The notes: a model not told the origin generated them from the sequence alone. DNA of 64,000 nt from JAWKTV01 sp041398905 (GCA_041398905.1 JAWKTV010000015.1:73235-137234), one strand, 5' to 3'; positions 1-10,845 are shown, counted from the stretch's first letter. Program-made: numbers and translations.

Positions 1-773
1 CGCAGCCCGTCGTAAGCCAGCTCAATCCCCTGTGGTAGCCGGGCGTTGGTTGCCTCGTATCCCAGCCGGTGCGACACATGCGTGAAGTACGTTCGCCGCG
101 GACGCACTCGCTCCGAGACCGCAATCGCCTGAGGCACGCTGAAGTGCGTCGGATGTTCTTCATCGAACAGCGCGTCGATGATCAGTGTCTCCAGCCCCTC
201 CAGCAGCGGCCAACTCTCGTCCGGGATCGCGTTGCAGTCCGTGCAGAACGCCACGTCGTTGATCCGGAACCCCAGCACCGGCAGCGTCCCATGCATCAGC
301 CGAATCGGCCGGATGCGATACCCCAGCAGCTCGAACGGCTCCGTGCCGATCGTCTGAAAAGCCAGATCCGGACGCGAATGCAAACCCTGCGTCGTGTCAA
401 ACGCATAGCTGAATGTCTGGCGAATCGCCGCCTCGACACGTTGCTCGCAGTACAGGTCGACCGACCGCTTTCGCTTGTAACCAAAGATTCGCAGGTCATC
501 TAAACCCAGAATGTGATCCGCGTGCGCATGGGTGTAAATCACCGCTTCCGCCATCCCGATCCTTTCGCGCACCAGTTGCAGCCGCAACTCCGGCGGAGTG
601 TCGATCAGGAACGTCCCCTCCGGAGCATGCACCGCGACCCCTGTTCGCATCCGCTGGTCGCGGGGATTCGACGAAGTGCAGACCGCACAGTCGCAACCGA
701 TCATCGGCACCCCCATGCTGGTGCCTGTCCCCATCAGAATCATTGTGCCGGGCGTCGCGGGCGGAAAGCTCAT
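1..773 (-). CDS. PhnP-like MBL-fold metallohydrolase (3' end cut by window)
   Basis: The minus-strand frame starting at 773 reads without a stop to the window edge, about 257 residues. The N-terminal part has GCDCAVC, matching the Cys cluster that binds the extra zinc in PhnP-type proteins, then the metallo-beta-lactamase motif THAHADHILGLDDL and a later THVSH histidine. Family knowledge: these enzymes hydrolyse phosphodiesters such as cyclic ribose phosphates. No phn genes are nearby, so the substrate is open and a general phosphodiesterase role is equally possible. The start ATG overlaps the stop of the upstream M42 peptidase gene (TGATG), which suggests translational coupling in a two-gene operon. 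The protein is nearly complete: only the last few residues should lie outside the window. Confidence 0.85.
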   Translation of the reverse strand, partial: MSFPPATPGTMILMGTGTSMGVPMIGCDCAVCTSSNPRDQRMRTGVAVHAPEGTFLIDTPPELRLQLVRERIGMAEAVIYTHAHADHILGLDDLRIFGYKRKRSVDLYCEQRVEAAIRQTFSYAFDTTQGLHSRPDLAFQTIGTEPFELLGYRIRPIRLMHGTLPVLGFRINDVAFCTDCNAIPDESWPLLEGLETLIIDALFDEEHPTHFSVPQAIAVSERVRPRRTYFTHVSHRLGYEATNARLPQGIELAYDGL

Positions 774-1861
774 CAGTAGCGCAACAGTTGCTCACGGTTC
801 TGGAGACGATGGACCGTCGCGACAACCAGCGCGATCAGCGAGTCGACATCCCGCAGGTCGATCATCTCGACGGCCGAATGAGAGTACCGCCTCGCCAGCC
901 CCAGCACCATCGCGGCGATTTCGCCCGATGCCTGCTGAGCCGCGGTCGCATCGGTGATGCCCGCTGTGTCCACCACCATCTGGTAGGGAATCTGCTCCGC
1001 CTCGGCCGCCTGCCGCATCAGCTCACGCAGCGGACCATGCGTCGACAGCCCGCTCGTCTCCCGCACCTTCAACAGCGGTCCCGCTCCAATCCGCCACGGC
1101 AACTGCTCAGGCGACAGGTCCGGCGTACCGCCCGCCGGCACTGTGTCGATCGCGATCACCACATCGGGACGCACCTTGGCCGCCGCCACCAGCGCGCCCC
1201 GCAGGCCAATCTCCTCTTCCACCGTCACCACGCACCACACCTCACAGTTCGGTCGACTCGCCGAGAGCGCACGCGCCGACTCCAGCAGACACACCAGTCC
1301 CGCCCGGTTGTCGATCCCCTTCCCCACGTACCGCTGCGGATGACGCGTCGCCGTCAACGGACCGACGAACGCCACCGGCGTGCCCGCCTCGATCCCCCAT
1401 TCCTCCAACTGTCGACCCGACTCCGCACCCACATCAATGAACAACTCCTCGATCGCCGGCACCAGCCGCGCGGCCTCGCCGCTCAACACATGTCCCGGCT
1501 TCACACCAACGACGCCCGCCAACGCACCCGTCTTCGACAGCACCCGTACCCGCTGCCCCGGCAGCACCATCTGCGTCGGATGTCCCACCCGCGTGAACCG
1601 CAGAAAGCCATCAGGACGCAGCGAAGTGATCATCAGCCCCACTTCATCCGCGTGCGCCATCAGCATCACCCGCAGCGAATCCTCACCCGACCCCCCCAGC
1701 CGTCCGTACACGTTCCCGCACGTCCACTTCGACCTGGTCGCAGACGCTCGCCAGCTGCGTCCGCACCTCCCGCTGCACCGGCTCTTCAAAGCCGGACGGA
1801 GCATCCAGCTCGGTCCACCACCGGCCGCCCGCGCCAGGTTTGAAAAAATGGCATCGCTCAT
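773..1861 (-). CDS. M42 family metallopeptidase (frameshifted near N-terminus)
   Basis: Cytosolic dinuclear-metal aminopeptidase of the M42 (glutamyl aminopeptidase/endoglucanase-like) family. The metal ligands and catalytic residues are visible: MAHADEVG, GKGIDNRAG, VTVEEEIGLRGA, VIAIDT and STHGP. The N-terminal motif DAPSGFEEPVQREVR lies in a different frame from the rest. The frame switches near 1715, just before the conserved GNVYG, and probably once more close to the start. ATG 1861 (MSDAIF...) is the likeliest start; ATG 1880 opens the frame that carries the SGFE motif. The 3' end overlaps the MBL gene by one base. The intact catalytic residues argue for a sequencing indel rather than a dead gene. 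Confidence 0.8.
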   Translation of the reverse strand: MSDAIFSNLARAAGGGPSWMLRPALKSRCSGRCGRSWRASATRSKWTCGNVYGRLGGSGEDSLRVMLMAHADEVGLMITSLRPDGFLRFTRVGHPTQMVLPGQRVRVLSKTGALAGVVGVKPGHVLSGEAARLVPAIEELFIDVGAESGRQLEEWGIEAGTPVAFVGPLTATRHPQRYVGKGIDNRAGLVCLLESARALSASRPNCEVWCVVTVEEEIGLRGALVAAAKVRPDVVIAIDTVPAGGTPDLSPEQLPWRIGAGPLLKVRETSGLSTHGPLRELMRQAAEAEQIPYQMVVDTAGITDATAAQQASGEIAAMVLGLARRYSHSAVEMIDLRDVDSLIALVVATVHRLQNREQLLRY

Positions 1862-2091
1862 CGCCAACACCCCGGGACATGCTCACTCGGTTGATCGATC
1901 TCCACTGCGGACGAGTTTAGCAGCCCGTTCAACAACTCGTACCACCGACCTCCAGTCCGTCACCGACGACTCGCCGCACATCCTCCCACTTTCACGGACA
2001 ATCCTTACACTGCCGCCTGCTGGTTCCCCCCAACATCTCACACCTGCCGCGGACCGCGTCCTCGCCGGCCGGCTCGACAGTGGATCCCCGC

Positions 2092-3615
2092 ATGCAAATC
2101 GATCCTTCATTGCAGTGGCTCCTCGGCGTGACGCTCGTGGTTTACATCCTGGTGATGTACGGCATCGGCTGGTTTGCACAGGGGAAAGTCACGACCGCGG
2201 AGGACTTCATCGTCGCCGGGCGACGCCTCCCGCTCTCGCTCGCCTGGATGACGCTGCTGGCGACCTGGTTCGGCGCGGGCACGATCCTCACCGCCGCCGA
2301 TGAAGTCCGAGCCGACGGCCTCCGCGCCGCCGCGCTCGACCCCTTCGGCGCCGGCTGCTGCCTCCTCTTCACCGGACTCTTCGTCGCCGGGCCGATGTGG
2401 CGGCTCAAGCTGCTCACCGTCCCCGACTTCTTTCGCCAGCGGTTCGGGCCCTCCGCCGAACTGCTCGCTTCGTTCATCATGGTCCCGAGCTACTTCGGCT
2501 GGATCGCCGCCCAGTTCGTCGCCCTGGCCGGCGTGCTGGAACTCTTCTTCAACATCCCGCCATCCGTCGGGTTGGTGGTCGTCGCGATCATCGGCACCGG
2601 TTACACCCTGATGGGCGGCATGTGGTCCGTCACCCTCACTGACGCCGTTCAGATCGCCCTCGTCCTCGGCGGTCTCCTGATTCTTGGCGGCGTCGTGCTC
2701 GTCGAGCTCGGCACCGGCAACCTGTTCACCGGAGCGCAGCGACTCGCCAACGATACCGACCCCGAACTCCTCGTGCTCATTCCCACAGCCGATCGTGTCC
2801 AACTGCTCGGCTGGCTGGGAGTCTTCGTCACCGGCGCGCTCGGCAACGTGCCCGGTCAGGACCTCATGCAGCGGGTCTTCTCCTCCAACTCCGAACGCAC
2901 CGCCAAGTCCGCCTGTCTGATCGCCGGCGTCGCCTACCTCACGTTCGGTGCGATTCCGCTGATGCTTGCGCTGGCGGGTCGCCTGCTGTTCCCCGAAGAC
3001 CTCAACACCGCCATCCTGCCGTCGCTCGCTCACGAGTTCCTCAGCCCCTGGATCGCCGTCGTCTTCGTCGTCGCGATCCTCTCGGCCATTCTCTCCACGA
3101 TCGACAGCGCGATCCTCTCACCCGCCAGCGTCCTCTCAGAAAACGTCTTCTCCCGCTTCGGAACCGGTGACCTGCTCTATCGCAACCGCCTCGCCGTCCT
3201 GCTCGTCGCGGCGTGCAGCCTCGTCCTCGCCTACGTCGGCGAGGACGCATACGCCCTGCTCGAAGAAGCCTACCTCCTCACGCTCGTCGGGCTGTTCGTC
3301 CCGCTCATCATCGGCCTCTACTCGACGCCCCGCGGCGGTGCGGCCGCGATCGCCAGTATGCTCACCGGCACCGGCATCTGGGCCATGCACTTCGCCCTCG
3401 GCTGGGAGACCTTCCTCAGCGGGGTGCCCCCCATCGCGGACTGGCACCTCCCGGTCTCACTGATGGCGACCCTCGGCGGGCTCCTCGCCTACTTCCTCTG
3501 CGAGCCACCTGGCGCATCCGCTGGCACCGACCCGCGCCCGCTGCCGAATAGCACCCCGGCGGAGATGCACGACGCGTTTCAGCCTTCCGAATGCCACAGA
3601 CGCCACGTCTTGTAA
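2092..3615 (+). CDS. Sodium:solute symporter family (SSS) transporter
   Basis: Integral membrane protein of about 507 residues with roughly 13 hydrophobic segments. The early region has YGIGWFAQGKVTTAEDFIVAGRRLP, cited here as residues near 20-45 only for its AEDFIVAGRRLP core, which is typical of SSS carriers, followed by TWFGAGTILTAADE and GGMWSVTLTDAVQ. The family couples sodium influx to uptake of sugars, amino acids, vitamins or organic acids; the substrate cannot be read from sequence. An in-frame GTG at 2080 is an alternative start, but ATG 2092 places the first membrane segment as in relatives. The 3' end overlaps the convergent oxidoreductase gene by 37 bases, so the two are transcribed tail to tail without a spacer. 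Confidence 0.85.
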   Translation: MQIDPSLQWLLGVTLVVYILVMYGIGWFAQGKVTTAEDFIVAGRRLPLSLAWMTLLATWFGAGTILTAADEVRADGLRAAALDPFGAGCCLLFTGLFVAGPMWRLKLLTVPDFFRQRFGPSAELLASFIMVPSYFGWIAAQFVALAGVLELFFNIPPSVGLVVVAIIGTGYTLMGGMWSVTLTDAVQIALVLGGLLILGGVVLVELGTGNLFTGAQRLANDTDPELLVLIPTADRVQLLGWLGVFVTGALGNVPGQDLMQRVFSSNSERTAKSACLIAGVAYLTFGAIPLMLALAGRLLFPEDLNTAILPSLAHEFLSPWIAVVFVVAILSAILSTIDSAILSPASVLSENVFSRFGTGDLLYRNRLAVLLVAACSLVLAYVGEDAYALLEEAYLLTLVGLFVPLIIGLYSTPRGGAAAIASMLTGTGIWAMHFALGWETFLSGVPPIADWHLPVSLMATLGGLLAYFLCEPPGASAGTDPRPLPNSTPAEMHDAFQPSECHRRHVL

Positions 3616-5228
3616 CCCCCGCTCAGGTTCCGCACCTCCCGACCCGACTGCAGCAGAATCCGCGTCGCCAGATAGCCCCGCTGCCCCACCTGGCAGTACG
3701 CCACGATCGGTCGATCCACTGGCAACTCGCCCGACCGTTGTCGCAGTTCGTCCACCGGAATGTTGATCGCCACCGGCAGGTGACCGCGCCCGTATTCCTC
3801 GACGGTCCGCACATCGACCAGCAGCGGCCGCGCCTCGGGGTCGAGCGCTTCGAGCGCCGCCACATCAATCTGCGGATGATCCTCACGCAGTAGTCCCGCC
3901 GCCACGAACCCCGCCATGTTCACCGCGTCCTTCGCCGACCCGAACTGTGGAGCGTAGGCCAGCTCTGCCTCCTCGAGGTCGTACACCGTCATCCCCCCCT
4001 GAATCGCCATCGCGATCACGTCGATCCGCTTGTCGACCCCGGCTCCGCCAACCCCTTGCGCCCCCAGCACCCGGCCCGACTCCGGATCAAACAGCAGCTT
4101 CAGCGTCATCTGTTCAGCACCCGGGTAGTACCCCGCGTGATCGGCGGGATGCACGTAGATCATCCGATACGAACGCCCCACGCGCTGCAGCACCTTCTCC
4201 GATGCCCCGGTCATCGCAGCCGTCATCCCGAACAGACCCACCACCGCCGTCCCCTGCGTTCCCCGATACCGGCTGTCGCGACCGAAGATGTGATCAGCGG
4301 CGATCCGCCCCTGACGATTCGCCGGCCCCGCCAATGGCACCTGCGTCGGACACTGCAGCACAAAGTCCGTCGTCTCCACCGCGTCTCCCACCGCGTAGAC
4401 ATCCGGGTCGGTCGTCTGCTGATGCTCGTTCACCCGAATCCCCCCCCGCGGCCCGACCTCCAGACCCGCCGCGACCGCCAACTGGTTCTCCGGACGCACG
4501 CCGATCCCGAGCGCCACCATGTCCGCGGGAATCTCCACGCCGGACTTCAAGCGGACCAGCAGCCCGTCATCCGTCGCGGTAAAGCCGTCAGCCGAGTCAC
4601 CCAGCAGCACACGCACCCCCTGCGATCGCAGCTTCTCCAGCAGCGGAGTCGTCATCTCACGATCCAGCGGCGGCAACACCTGATCCTGCAGCTCCACCAG
4701 CGTCGTCTCGATCCCCAGACCAACAAAGTTCTCCACCAGTTCCAGACCGATAAAGCCCGCGCCCACCACCACCGCCCGCCGAACTCCCGCGTCAATCTTC
4801 CCCTTGATGCGATCGGTATCCTGCAGGTTCCGCAGCGTGTACACACCCGGCAGATCAATCCCCGGAATCGGCGGCTTCAGCGGCGCGGCTCCGGGGGCCA
4901 GCAGCAGCTTGTCGTACGACTCGTCATACTCACGGTTCGCCGCGAGGTCGCGAATGCGGACCGTCTTGTTCGCCCGGTCGATCGACACCACCTCCGATCG
5001 CGTCCGCACATCGAGCTGGAACCGCTCCCGCATCCGCTGGGGCGTCACCACCAACAGCTTGCTCCGCTCCTCAATCATCCCGCCGATGTAGTACGGCAGC
5101 CCACAGTTGGCGAACGACACATCCGGCCCCCGCTCGACGAGAACGATCTCCGCCTCCTCCGAGAGCCGCCGCGCCCGAGCCGCCGCCGATGCTCCACCCG
5201 CAACGCCGCCCACAATCACCAGCTTCAT
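3579..5228 (-). CDS. CoA-disulfide reductase-like FAD oxidoreductase with C-terminal rhodanese domain
   Basis: Protein of 549 residues. It opens with a dinucleotide-binding loop (VIVGGVAGGASAAARARR), then SFANCGLPYYIGG, whose Cys42 matches the single active-site cysteine of CoA-disulfide reductases. A second nucleotide-binding site, VVGAGFIGLELVENF, lies in the middle and a dimerisation domain follows. The last ~100 residues are a rhodanese domain with the loop AYCQVGQRGYLA. Family knowledge: such fusions reduce CoA disulfides, CoA persulfides or polysulfide with NAD(P)H and take part in redox or sulfur handling. ATG 5228 gives the canonical MKLVIVGG start; an upstream in-frame start at 5285 is less likely. 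No sulfur genes are adjacent. Confidence 0.88.
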   Translation of the reverse strand: MKLVIVGGVAGGASAAARARRLSEEAEIVLVERGPDVSFANCGLPYYIGGMIEERSKLLVVTPQRMRERFQLDVRTRSEVVSIDRANKTVRIRDLAANREYDESYDKLLLAPGAAPLKPPIPGIDLPGVYTLRNLQDTDRIKGKIDAGVRRAVVVGAGFIGLELVENFVGLGIETTLVELQDQVLPPLDREMTTPLLEKLRSQGVRVLLGDSADGFTATDDGLLVRLKSGVEIPADMVALGIGVRPENQLAVAAGLEVGPRGGIRVNEHQQTTDPDVYAVGDAVETTDFVLQCPTQVPLAGPANRQGRIAADHIFGRDSRYRGTQGTAVVGLFGMTAAMTGASEKVLQRVGRSYRMIYVHPADHAGYYPGAEQMTLKLLFDPESGRVLGAQGVGGAGVDKRIDVIAMAIQGGMTVYDLEEAELAYAPQFGSAKDAVNMAGFVAAGLLREDHPQIDVAALEALDPEARPLLVDVRTVEEYGRGHLPVAINIPVDELRQRSGELPVDRPIVAYCQVGQRGYLATRILLQSGREVRNLSGGYKTWRLWHSEG

Positions 5229-5525
5229 AGCCGCCCGCTCCTCTTGAGTGATCCTTGTTCGCGCTCTTGATTGATCGCTTCCCACAACTCAGTCGTAATA
5301 TCGACACTAGACGACATATTGTCCAGCGATTCTCCCGCAATCCTCGTTCCTGAAAATGAGGGCGTCCTTCACGTCACCCCGCCTGTCCGCCCAACTTCGA
5401 CCGCACCCGTCAGTCTCGGCCGAACTTCACGCCTCCCGCCAACACCGCGGACACCATCGCACAGGGCTCGGGAAGAGCCGCCTCCTCCCGAGCCTGTCGA
5501 TCATCCAGTCGGCGACGACCGCGCG

Positions 5526-6698
5526 CTAGACCCGCTTCAGGAACGTCACCCGGCCCGCTTCCACCCACTCCGTGACGAAGATGTTTCCGTCCTTGTCGAA
5601 GCAGGCGTCGTGCGGATGCACGAACTTGCCATCCACCCAGGTCGCCGGATTCCCGCGAATCTGCATCTTCAGCACTTCGGCCGTCCACGCCCCGTCGTAA
5701 CCCAGGTTGCCCACCAACTGGTTCTTGCCATCGAAGATCAGCACGCGGGCATGCAGGTCCGGCACCAGCATCAATTCACCCTGCGTGTCGACGTCCGCCG
5801 GGAACGAAATCGGCAGGCAGCCTTCCGCCGGGAAGTCGGTATACGCCGCCATTCGCTTCTCCAGGTCCGCTTCGGTCGGCGGAGGAGCTTCCTTCTGCGA
5901 CAGCACACCCTGAATCACCGACACCGGCTTCCCGTCCAGCGTGAAGTACTGCAGCCGGCTGTTGGCACGGTCCGCGATCACCAGCATCGGCTCACGCCCC
6001 GGACGATCATCCAGCCACTGCCCGTGCGGCGTCTGCATCTTGCCGGGCTGCGCACCACCCCCACCCCACGAGCGAATCCACTTCCCGTCACTGTCGTACT
6101 GATGCAGGAAGTTCGACCCGTAGCCATCGCCGATGTACAGGTCTCCCGTCGGGCCAAAGCAGACGTTCGTCGGCCGAAACTTGTTGATGTTGTCGTACAG
6201 GTCCGCTTCGGTCGGGTACTGCTTCTTCCACTCGACCTCACCATTCAGGTCACACTTGATGACCTGCCGGTTGTGCGTATCGCACAGATACAGCTTCGGC
6301 CCACCATCCTCATACCGGATGTCGATGCCGTGCCCGCCGCCCGCGTACTCCTGGCCGAACGACCGCACGTACTTCCCCTCGGCATCGAACACCACGATCG
6401 TGTCGCACGGCGCGTTCTCCCGCCCCTGATGCTTCACGTAGATGAAGCCGTCCCGGTCCACCGTCACGCCGTGAGTGTTCCGCCACTTGATCGAATCCGG
6501 CAGCTCACCCCAGCCGTGATGGCATTCGTACTGATAGTCCCCTTCCCCCACGATCACAGGCTTCGTACCCGCCTTGTCTTCCGCACCCAGAATCGCCGGC
6601 GCGAAACCAGCCGCCAAGACGCCCGCCCCCGCCTGCTGCAGAAACTGACGACGATTCGATCGAACAGACGGATCAGTGGAAGGATTCGGTTCGGACAT
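5526..6698 (-). CDS. NHL-repeat protein with Tat-type signal
   Basis: Protein of 390 residues. Near the N-terminus SNRRQFLQQAGAGVLAAG is a twin-arginine-like export signal, ending near APAILGAED. The body is a beta-propeller: repeated units include HGVTVDRDGFIYVKHQ, RPTNVCFGPTGDLYIGDGYG and HPHDACFDKDGNIFVTEW. This layout resembles planctomycete NHL proteins often named peptidylglycine alpha-amidating-like, but catalysis is not shown here. ATG 6698 is preceded by AGGACC; an upstream in-frame start at 6830 would place the signal internally and is rejected. It is divergent from the carbohydrate-related genes that follow. Probably an exported binding protein. Confidence 0.85.
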   Translation of the reverse strand: MSEPNPSTDPSVRSNRRQFLQQAGAGVLAAGFAPAILGAEDKAGTKPVIVGEGDYQYECHHGWGELPDSIKWRNTHGVTVDRDGFIYVKHQGRENAPCDTIVVFDAEGKYVRSFGQEYAGGGHGIDIRYEDGGPKLYLCDTHNRQVIKCDLNGEVEWKKQYPTEADLYDNINKFRPTNVCFGPTGDLYIGDGYGSNFLHQYDSDGKWIRSWGGGGAQPGKMQTPHGQWLDDRPGREPMLVIADRANSRLQYFTLDGKPVSVIQGVLSQKEAPPPTEADLEKRMAAYTDFPAEGCLPISFPADVDTQGELMLVPDLHARVLIFDGKNQLVGNLGYDGAWTAEVLKMQIRGNPATWVDGKFVHPHDACFDKDGNIFVTEWVEAGRVTFLKRV

Positions 6699-6901
6699 GA
6701 AAGCGGTCCTTGATAATGGAGTCGAGTGAACAGTCGGCCCGCCACCTGTGTCGACACCTCCGACCCGGTTTCGCGAACGCCGCCCTCGCACTAAAGTGCG
6801 CTGATGGGAAGTCTGCAGAGTCCGATCCACATTGTCCAGTGGTCCACCACGCCTGCCCAGCCCTCCACCCTCAACTCTCCACCCTCCACTGTCATCTCCC
6901 C

Positions 6902-9554
6902 ATGAAGCTCACCCTCTGCGGAAGCCTGCTCGTCGCGATCGTCATGACGCCACTGTCCGCCGAAACCGTGCGGCTCCCCGTCACCCAGGACAACTCGATC
7001 GTCATGGTCGATGGTGAGTGGAGCGTCAACGCCGGCACCGCCGGCCAAATCCGCATCAAGGGGAATCAGCACATCGTCGCGATGAGCTTCGACACCTCCG
7101 CGGTCAAAGGCCGCACGGCTGAACGCGCGACGCTCGTCTGTCAGTCGACGTCCGAATCAATCGCCGGCGTCACGCTCTCCACCATCGCCGCACCATGGGA
7201 CGAAGCGAGATCGACCGCGCTCACCGCCGGCGTCGGAGACCTCAACGGGTGGGGCTACCCCGGCGCGCGATTCCCCGCAGTCTCCGGCGGGAACGCTTTC
7301 ACCTTGACCCACCACACCACCGGCCGCTTTGCGGACGGCACATACCACTGGGAACTGCCCGGCGAAATGGTCGACGCCCTCACCACCGGCGTCGCCTACG
7401 GACTCGCGATTCACGAGCACGACGCCGACTACGGCCGCAACCCCACCATCTTCTCCCGCGAACAGTCGGCTCGACAGCCCTACCTGCTCGTCGAACTCGC
7501 CGATCAACCCGTCCCCGCCCCACTCCCCGCGACCGACCTCCGCCTCGAACCGGTCGATGCCACCACCGCCCGCCTGACCCTGCGTCCCCCCGCCCACGGC
7601 TTCGCCTACGATGTCTCCATCGACGGCGCGCCGCTCGGGCGACACAACATCCCACTCGTCGACACCGCCACCGACCAGCAGACGATCGAACTCCGCGACC
7701 TGCCCGCCGCGCTGACCAGCCCCGCCCCACATGCGATCGAAGTCGTCACCCTCAGCCGCACCGGCGATCGATCCGCCCCTGCCAAACTGTCCGGGCAACT
7801 ATTCCAGCTCCAGCCCCTCGCGTTGCCGAAAATCCAGACCTCCGCGCGATCGCCAACCGGCAAAGCCCCCACGCCCGCCAACCTCGCGATCATTCCGGTC
7901 ACCGACAAGTACGACGAGCGGGGACGCCCCGTCGGCGATCTTCCCGACGATTACCGATCTCGGAACCGCCTCTTCGATGGTCGTCGACTAAAACTCACCG
8001 CCGCGGCGGGAGAGGTCGTCGGCTTCAGGTCCTGCTCCGCGGCGACCAGCCCGTGAACGTCACCTGCGCCCTCAACGATCGCGACTGGCGCATCGACCTG
8101 TACCACGCCCGTCTACGTCCCCGCCGCTCAGCACCGCATCCCCGACCCGCTGCTCCCCCTCGACGGCCCGCTGCCACTCCAACCCAAACAGGACCGCGCC
8201 GTCTTCGTCGACATCTATGTTCCGTTTGGCACTCCAGCCGGCAACATCACCGGCACCCTCACCGTCTCCGACGGCCGCTCGGTCCCCATCGACCTGACGA
8301 TCCTGCCTGTCGAACTGCCCCGCGAGGCATCTTTCCTCTGCGAGATGAACGGCTACGGACTGCCTGATCATGTCGACGAGTACTACGCCCTGCAGCAGGT
8401 CGCCTACGACCACCGGGTGCATGCGAACATTCTGCACTACTCGCATCACACCGCCGCTCCCGGGGCCCGCAAGAGCAATCTCGACATGCGGCTCCAGAGT
8501 GGTCGCCGCATGGACAACAAACGGTACGACGCCGTTGAGCCCGGCGCGCAGCAGGCCTATTGGGATGACTTCGTCGAGGCCTTCGGCCCCTACCTCGATG
8601 GCTCGCTGTTCAAGGATGGCCACCGCGGGCCCATCGCCGCGCCCGGCTTCTACCTCACCTTCCACGAAAGCTGGCCGCTCAACTGCCGCGGCTACTTCAA
8701 TGGCGATCCCGACGCCTATCGAGCCTTCGCGGACACCCCCATCTACGCCGACACCTACGTCAATGTCCTCGCCGACTTCGCCCGGCTCGCGAAGTCGAAA
8801 GGCTGGAACACCGCCGGCCTGCAGGTCTACTTCAACAACAAGGGTTCGCTGCATGAGTTGACCAAGGCCCCTGGATCCTCGATGAACCCTCCAGCCACTG
8901 GGACTACCGCGCGCTCCAGTACTACGGAGAGCTGACCGACCGCGGACGCGCCGGCGGCGCCGACGGCCCCACCATCGATTACCGCATCGACATCTCCCGA
9001 CCAGAGTACTGCCGCGGTGCCCTCGCGGGACGCGGCGACCTCTGGGTCGTCTCCTCCTCCGCCTTCCGCAACTACCGGCGACTCGTCACCGACCGCATCC
9101 ACCGCGATGGCCTCAAAGTCTGGGTCTACGGAACGACGAACGCCGTCGACGACAGCAACCGCCAACTGCTCGCCTGGGGCATCGACGCCTTCAGCGCCAC
9201 CGGCCTCGTCCCTGGCAAACCGTCGACAAATCCGGCAACGCCCTCAAGCAGGCCGACCAGCTTGGCCTGTTCATCTTCGACAAGGATGCCAGCGGACAGA
9301 CCGTCATCCGTCACTCCGCGCGCCTCAAGGCCTACCGCGAAGTCGAACAACTCATCGAGTACCTCGAACTCGTTCGTCAGAAAGAGCGCTGGACGCCCAG
9401 TCAACTGCGGGCCTTCATCGCCCATTACGTCAACCTCGATGGCACCGTCCGCCAGGCCAACGACGACGACGCCGGCACCGCCGAGTACGACCGCCACTCA
9501 CTTCTCCGCTTCGACGACCTCCGCGCCGCCGCCGTCGAACTGCTCCGTCAGTGA
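6902..9554 (+). CDS. Secreted GH123/DUF4091-like protein, at least four frameshifts
   Basis: A signal peptide (MKLTLCGSLLVAIVMTPLSA) precedes a beta-rich N-terminal part (ATLVCQS, PWDEARS, HWELPGEMVDAL) resembling DNRLRE-type carbohydrate-associated domains, then a fibronectin-like segment, then a region with LPREASFLCEMNGYG, FHESWPLNCRGYF and WILDEPSSHWDYRALQYY. This resembles the DUF4091/GH123-type catalytic barrel, but the assignment is tentative. Frames change near 8025, 8104, 8870 and 9211. At 8025, 8870 and 9211 adding one C restores the expected peptide (for example LVPWQTVDKSGNALKQ at 9211). Corrected length is about 885 residues. Together with the downstream sialidase it suggests turnover of complex glycans outside the cytoplasm. 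Confidence 0.65.
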
Positions 9555-9615
9555 CTCCGCAGCGGGGACCGACCGGCGGCAATTCCCGAACCAGCACCCA
9601 CCGAGGATCGACAAC

Positions 9616-10790
9616 ATGCCCCATCCGCGTTCACTCAGCCTCAGCATGCGGTTCGGCCTGATGGCGACACTGCTCCTGTTCGTCACCGCCCACGTCACGC
9701 GCGGCGACGATCCTCCCGGGCCGCAACTCCTCGAAGAACGCACCATCTCCCCGCCTGAAGCCGGCTACGCCGGCTGGCCCACGCTCACGCGATTGCACAG
9801 CGGCGAACTGATGGTCGTCTGGTCTGGCGGTCGCGAGTCGCATGTCTGCCCCTTCGGACAGGTCCTCTGCATGACCTCTCGTGACTCGGGAGTCACCTGG
9901 ACCTGGCCCCGCGTCCTCCTCGACTCCGCCATCGACGACCGCGACGCCGGCGTCCTCCAAACCGCACAAGGCACGCTCCTCGTCACCACCTTCACCTCGC
10001 TCGCCTACGTCCCCACCCTGCACAAGGCTCGCCAACAGGCCAACTGGGATGCCAATCGACTCGCCCGCTGGGAGGCGGTCCACGCGCGGCTCAGGGACGA
10101 ACAGCGGACCGGTGACTTAGGCACCTGGATGATCCGCTCGACCGATGGCGGCCAAACCTGGTCGACCCGTTACGACTCGCTCGTCAACAGCCCCCACGGT
10201 CCCATCAACCTCAGCGATGGCCGCATCCTCTATGCCGGCAAACAGCTCTGGAGCAACGAGAAGCAAAACGGCGTCGCCATCTCCAACGACGACGGCGCTA
10301 CGTGGCAATGGCTCGCCGACATCCCGACCCGCCCCGGCGACGACCCCGCTCAGTATCACGAACTCCACGCCGTCGAAACCGCACCTGGACATTTGATCGT
10401 CCAGATCCGCAATCACAACCCGACGAATCACCTCGAAACGCTCCAGTGCGAATCCACCGATGGCGGGCGCACCTGGACCGAGCCGCACTCGATTGGCGTG
10501 TGGGGCTTCCCTTCCCATCTGCTCAAGCTCCGCGACGGCCGCCTGCTGATGAGCTACGGCCACCGCCGCGCCCCCCGTCTGCAATATGGCCCGCATCAGT
10601 GCCAACAACGGCAAGTCTGGTTCGAGCCGCGGCAGATCAGCTCCACCGCCGCCTCGACCGACCTCGGCTATCCGTCGACCGTCGAACTGGACGACGGCAA
10701 CCTCCTGACCATCTGGTACGAGAAGCTGCCCGACCAACCGGAGCCGTGCGCCGAATGTCCCGCTGGGAACTCCCGCCGGAATGGAAGTAA
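9616..10790 (+). CDS. BNR-repeat exo-alpha-sialidase family protein (local frameshifts near 3' end)
   Basis: About 391 residues with a signal peptide (LMATLLLFVTAHVTRG). Four Asp-box motifs of the S-x-D-x-G-x-T-W type are visible: TSRDSGVTW, STDGGQTWS, SNDDGATWQ and STDGGRTWT, as in six-bladed sialidase/BNR propellers. Family members remove sialic acids or act on other acidic sugars, and many planctomycete copies have unknown specificity. Between about 10573 and 10620 the frame slips and returns; near 10745 it slips again, giving the expected ending MSRWELPPEWK at 10790 rather than the longer frame to 10833. It lies 61 bases after the GH123-like gene, so the two are probably one operon. Confidence 0.8.
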
Positions 10791-10845
10791 CCCGAGCGCT
10801 CTCGCTCTCGACGCCCCAACGATCACGCACTGACGGCCGCCCCCG

